Made by a program: the position numbers and the translations under genes. A DNA stretch of 64,000 nucleotides from Gottfriedia acidiceleris (GTDB taxonomy: Bacteria; Bacillota; Bacilli; Bacillales; Bacillaceae_G): positions 1 to 64,000 of the forward strand of contig NZ_SCFN01000017.1 in assembly GCF_004138285.1 (NCBI RefSeq), written 5' to 3'. Of this stretch, positions 60,999 through 64,000 are shown piece by piece; the stretch's first letter is position 1, and every line of letters begins with the position of its first letter. The notes beneath the pieces were generated by a model. The model ran no database searches. It was not told the DNA's origin and was given only the letters and a program-made list of their open reading frames with translations.

Positions 60999-62088
60999 TC
61001 TTTCGCACCGCCTTTCCTAACAATTGCCCCTTCATGGTATATAGGGTGGTATCTATGTCGATCCCACCATCGACTTCCTTTAACGCAGCGAGGCAGCAAT
61101 AGTCGCTAAGCATTTCGAAAAAGGATAGGTGGCCCTGTGCTGCCATCAAATCACCAACCTGTGATGCCGTATTGGCAGTTCGAATTTCCTCGACCAGGGT
61201 AGCATCAGCACCGGTACGGCTTGCCACCTCAGCTAAAAAATCAAAATCTATCGGGGCACTTTTTGAGTGGACCATCATGATCCCCATTGCCACTTTTGAG
61301 AATTTCCCCATCATGCCGACCATCGAAACTCTCTTTACCCCTTGCTTCTTGCATTGTTTAAGGGTAAACCCGACAAAGTCACCCATTTCGATAAAAGCTT
61401 CCTCAGACAGCTCAGGGAATTGCTTTATGGCATTTTTCTCGCTCCGCCCGCCTGTTGTAATGACTACGTGCTCGCAGCCACTTGCCCGGGCAACACTAAT
61501 AGCCTGGATGATACTGGCTTTATAAGCGGCTGTGGAAAAAGGAACGACAATCCCGCGAGTTCCGAGAATAGAAATCCCGCCAATGATTCCTAAGCGTCCA
61601 TTGAGTGTTTTTTTGGCGATTTCTTCACCCGCTGGTACGGAAATGACGATTTTAATGCCTCTTGTAATCCCGAAATCTTTTAATACCCCTTCGGCTGTCT
61701 CGCGGATCATCCTGCGGGGAACGGGGTTAATCGCGGCCTCGCCGACAGGAACGGGCAAGCCGTCCTTTGTAACGCGGCCAACTCCAATTCCCCCATCAAG
61801 CACAATGCCTGGTTCATCGAGCCATGACACAGTGGAAACAATCAAGGCCCCATGGGTGGCATCTGGGTCATCCCCCGCGTCTTTTATCGTACTAGCTGTA
61901 GCCGTTTGTTCCGTTACTTCACAACTTTCTACCTGGAAGGTTGCAAACCGCTTAACGGGCAAGTATATCGTTGATTCTGTTTGCGGTTCACCGGTAATTA
62001 ATGCCGTCAGCGCTGCTTTGGTGGTTGCTGTTGCGCAGGCCCCAGTCGTATATCCTTCCCGCAGTTTTCCTTTTGGTACTTCCTGCAT
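60985..62088 (-). CDS. cbiD: Cobalt-precorrin-5B C1-methyltransferase CbiD
   Basis: 367 residues. [80 protein letters not shown] and [29 protein letters not shown] are CbiD family landmarks. CbiD is found only in the anaerobic route, which fixes the type of pathway here. Confidence 0.96.
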   Translation of the reverse strand: MQEVPKGKLREGYTTGACATATTKAALTALITGEPQTESTIYLPVKRFATFQVESCEVTEQTATASTIKDAGDDPDATHGALIVSTVSWLDEPGIVLDGGIGVGRVTKDGLPVPVGEAAINPVPRRMIRETAEGVLKDFGITRGIKIVISVPAGEEIAKKTLNGRLGIIGGISILGTRGIVVPFSTAAYKASIIQAISVARASGCEHVVITTGGRSEKNAIKQFPELSEEAFIEMGDFVGFTLKQCKKQGVKRVSMVGMMGKFSKVAMGIMMVHSKSAPIDFDFLAEVASRTGADATLVEEIRTANTASQVGDLMAAQGHLSFFEMLSDYCCLAALKEVDGGIDIDTTLYTMKGQLLGKAVRKSGIN

Positions 62089-62091
62089 GGG

Positions 62092-62739
62092 TTATCCCCG
62101 TTCAGCCATAATGGAAATGGCATTTAATGCGGCAACGGTCACGGTACTGCCACCTTTCCGGCCAATATTGGTGATGAATGGGATATCGAGCTTAGCTAGT
62201 TCTTCTTTTGACTCAGCCGCAGAAACAAACCCAACAGGCAATCCAATGACAAGACCAGGTTTTGCTTCTCCTTCTTTAATCAGGCGGATAAGTTCGAGTA
62301 AGGCGGTTGGGGCATTCCCAATGGCAAAAATACCGCCATCTGCTTCTTTGATCGCCTTCCGCATCGAAATAATCGCCCTTGTTGTATTCAGCCGTTTGGC
62401 TTCCTGGATGACATCCGGGTCGGAAATATAGACTTTAATTTCTCCTCCGAATTTTTGAATTCGTGCTTTATTTGCCCCGCTTTGAATCATTTGAACATCT
62501 GCAACTACCATTTTCCCGCTCCGAATCGCCCGAATACCGGACTGAATTGCGTCAGGATGGAAGAGGACGCTTTGCCCAAGTTCAAAATCAGCGGATGCAT
62601 GGATGATACGCTGGACAACTGGATACTGATCCTCAGTAAAAGGGTGCTCCCCAATTTCTTCATTAATCATTTCAAAACTTCTACCTTCAATCTGTTCCGG
62701 TTGGACGGTTAACGGTTTAAATTCAGTACGAAAATCCAT
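62092..62739 (-). CDS. cbiC: Cobalt-precorrin-8 methylmutase CbiC
   Basis: 215 residues; 1,5-sigmatropic methyl shift from C11 to C12 giving cobyrinate. PVVQRIIHASADFELGQSVLFHPDAIQSGIRAIRSGKMVVADVQMIQSGANKARI contains the catalytic histidine (HAS). VGFVSAAESKEEL and TNIGRKGGSTVTVAALNAI complete the family pattern. ATG 62739 has AGGAG 8 bases upstream; the longer frame to 62850 overlaps cbiJ. Confidence 0.95.
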   Translation of the reverse strand: MDFRTEFKPLTVQPEQIEGRSFEMINEEIGEHPFTEDQYPVVQRIIHASADFELGQSVLFHPDAIQSGIRAIRSGKMVVADVQMIQSGANKARIQKFGGEIKVYISDPDVIQEAKRLNTTRAIISMRKAIKEADGGIFAIGNAPTALLELIRLIKEGEAKPGLVIGLPVGFVSAAESKEELAKLDIPFITNIGRKGGSTVTVAALNAISIMAERG

Positions 62740-62755
62740 TTCTCTCACTCCTGTA

Positions 62756-63553
62756 TTAAAATGATTGTTCTGTTGTGACAATTTGTGTGGAACCAATCTT
62801 TTTATGTAATTCTGTGATGACATCGATAAAATTAGCATAGACGGTGCCATAATTCAGTTTCGGGCGGCCAATAAGGATAACCTCAATCCCCAGTTCCTTG
62901 GCTGCTTCCACCTTTTCATCGACCGATCCGACTTTCCCACTCTCTTTAGTCACCATTAAGGTCACGCCATATTGCTTATATAGGGCTTTGTCGAACTCTT
63001 TTGAAAATGGGCCCTGGATCGCAATAATATTTTTCTGTGGCAGCCCTAGTTGCTCACATTTTTCCATATTATCCATACGAGGCAGCATCCTGGCGATCAA
63101 GCGAATGTCCGGGTTACCTAATAGTTTTTCTGTGAAAATTTGAAGCGTCTTGCTGCCTGTCGTCAGCATCACCACGCCTTTATTGGCCAATGCAAGCTCC
63201 GCAGCCTCCTCGTAGCTTTCGACGACTTTCATTTTGTCATATTGGAAATTTTGTGACTCCCGTTCATATCGAATATAGTGGATTCCCGCTGTTTCGGACG
63301 CCTTGATAGCGTTTTTCGAAGCTTCTTCCGCAAACGGATGACTGGCATCGACAACCGCTAGAATACCTTTTGTGTCAATCAACTCCACCATGTCCTCATC
63401 CGTTAATCTGCCTACTTGAACACATATACCTGACTCCCTTAATTCAACCGCTGCATTTTCTGTGACAACTGAGGCCAAGAGATTAAAGCCCTCCTTTTTT
63501 ATTTCTAAAGTAAGGGCTCTTGCATCACTTGTACCAGCTAATACGAAAATCAT
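62756..63553 (-). CDS. cbiJ: Cobalt-precorrin-6A reductase CbiJ
   Basis: 265 residues, NAD(P)H-dependent reduction of the macrocycle. IFVLAGTSDARALTLEIKKEGFNLLASVVTENAA, VDASHPFAEEASKNAIKASETAGIHYIRYERE, MLTTGSKTL and ARMLPRMDNMEKCEQLGLPQKNIIAIQGPFSKEFDKALYKQYGVTLMVTKESGKVGSVDEKVEAAKELGIEVILIGRP match CbiJ/CobK. Start overlaps the cbiX stop. Confidence 0.95.
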   Translation of the reverse strand: MIFVLAGTSDARALTLEIKKEGFNLLASVVTENAAVELRESGICVQVGRLTDEDMVELIDTKGILAVVDASHPFAEEASKNAIKASETAGIHYIRYERESQNFQYDKMKVVESYEEAAELALANKGVVMLTTGSKTLQIFTEKLLGNPDIRLIARMLPRMDNMEKCEQLGLPQKNIIAIQGPFSKEFDKALYKQYGVTLMVTKESGKVGSVDEKVEAAKELGIEVILIGRPKLNYGTVYANFIDVITELHKKIGSTQIVTTEQSF

Positions 63554-64000
63554 CCTCTATCTCCAGCCTTTTGCACCGCATGTTTGTGATCATGGTGATG
63601 ATCATGTTGATGATCATGGTGATGCTCATGGTCATGGCCGTGATGATGATCGTGGTCATGATGGTGGTGATGATCGATATGTTCCATCACATTAAGACGG
63701 TATTGGCAGGTATCACAGTTCATCTTCACTTCATCACGAAGGGCTTCTTCCACCCGATCTATTAAAATCGTCTGTAATTTTGGATGATAACCAAAATAGT
63801 CAGCCAACTTAATTTCAACCGCGGAATATTGATTTTGAATAGGTACCATCATATCTTCTAACCGTTTAATCAGGATGCCAGTGAATAGAAAGTAAGGCAG
63901 GATTACTACTTTTTTTGCTCCAAGCTTAATACAGCGCTCAATCCCTTCGTTCACAGAGGGATTGGTCACCCCCATAAAAGCAGGTTCGACGATTTTATAG
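63550..64000 (-). CDS. cbiX: Sirohydrochlorin cobaltochelatase CbiX, N-terminus outside the window
   Basis: Only the C-terminal ~150 residues lie in the window; the frame is open to the right edge (KIVEPAFMGVTNPSVNEGIERCIKLGAKKVVILPYFLFTGILIKRLED). The chelatase fold is followed by CDTCQYRLNV and a histidine/aspartate-rich tail (about residues 98-135 of the visible part, more than 15 His), typical of Bacillus CbiX, which stores or senses cobalt and may carry an Fe-S cluster. Inserts Co2+ into sirohydrochlorin, the first committed step. Overlaps cbiJ by 4 bases. Confidence 0.93.
   Translation of the reverse strand, partial: YKIVEPAFMGVTNPSVNEGIERCIKLGAKKVVILPYFLFTGILIKRLEDMMVPIQNQYSAVEIKLADYFGYHPKLQTILIDRVEEALRDEVKMNCDTCQYRLNVMEHIDHHHHHDHDHHHGHDHEHHHDHQHDHHHDHKHAVQKAGDRG

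Noticed and set aside
63462-63765. Plus-strand open frames with Asp/His- or Met/Ile-rich repeats
   Set aside because: They are the opposite strand of the cbiX histidine-rich tail; no ribosome binding site.
1-64000. CRISPR arrays, rRNA, tRNA genes or a complete insertion sequence
   Set aside because: Read for regularly spaced repeats, tRNA-like TTCGA arms and transposase motifs (DDE, HUH, IS605 TnpB); none was convincing.

Overview
The window looks like one contiguous stretch of a Bacillaceae (Bacillus sensu lato) chromosome. Support for this: AT-rich intergenic DNA, strong AGGAGG-type ribosome binding sites, GTG/TTG starts, many short-stem terminators with T-runs, and clear Bacillus families (Bmr/BmrR, the YfiT/BstA type, DUF2187, PpaC, DbpA) plus one copy of a Bacillus-type intergenic repeat. 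I cannot name the species. No rRNA, tRNA, CRISPR array or intact insertion sequence is visible.

Layout. 0-7.4 kb: a MerR gene beside a truncated SDR gene, then a ROK regulator with a broken VOC gene and an MFS transporter; four copies of one inverted-repeat operator tie the ROK gene to the transporter. Small accessory genes and threonine aldolase follow. 7.5-11.1 kb: a double-HTH protein divergent from an orphan tyrosine recombinase, then a DUF2089/SHOCT-like three-gene operon. 11.4-13.6 kb: the bmr-bmrR multidrug efflux locus with a recognisable 19-bp-spacer promoter. 13.8-35.3 kb: mostly single genes in both directions, including a cupredoxin, luciferase-like monooxygenase, glutathionyl-hydroquinone reductase type protein, several GNATs, DinB proteins, PpaC, MATE pump, phosphoglycerate mutase, GntR/DeoD pair, DbpA and a short pyruvate kinase. 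35.7-38.6 kb: decayed genes (sugar isomerase, lipoprotein, phage/plasmid-like fragment). 39.0-42.8 kb: an autoinducer-2 processing set (lsrR remnant, lsrK, a cupin, lsrF) with no transporter next to it. 43-46.4 kb: scattered fragments (RadC-like, possible toxin tail with a CPCC protein).

46.4-64 kb, all on the minus strand, is an anaerobic (cobalt-early) cobalamin cluster, visibly richer in G+C than the left part. In transcription order: cbiX (running off the right edge), cbiJ, cbiC, cbiD, cbiET, cbiL, cbiF, cbiG, cbiA, cbiP, cobT, cobA/sumT, a cbiY-type nitroreductase, cobO, cobD, cobU, a scar of cobS plus a probable cbiZ, cbiB, a PduX-like threonine kinase, and a NiCoT-family cobalt/nickel importer. 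Together these import cobalt, build and amidate the corrin ring, make the aminopropanol-phosphate arm and activate the lower ligand. The C17 methyltransferase (cbiH) is not in the window and would have to lie upstream. cobS is broken here. cbiG is split at an A7 tract that matches a -1 slippery heptamer.

Caution: several genes carry single-base frame breaks, some of them in or next to A/T runs (lsrR, cbiG, phosphatase, lipoprotein). These could be real decay, real recoding, or assembly indels; raw reads would decide.
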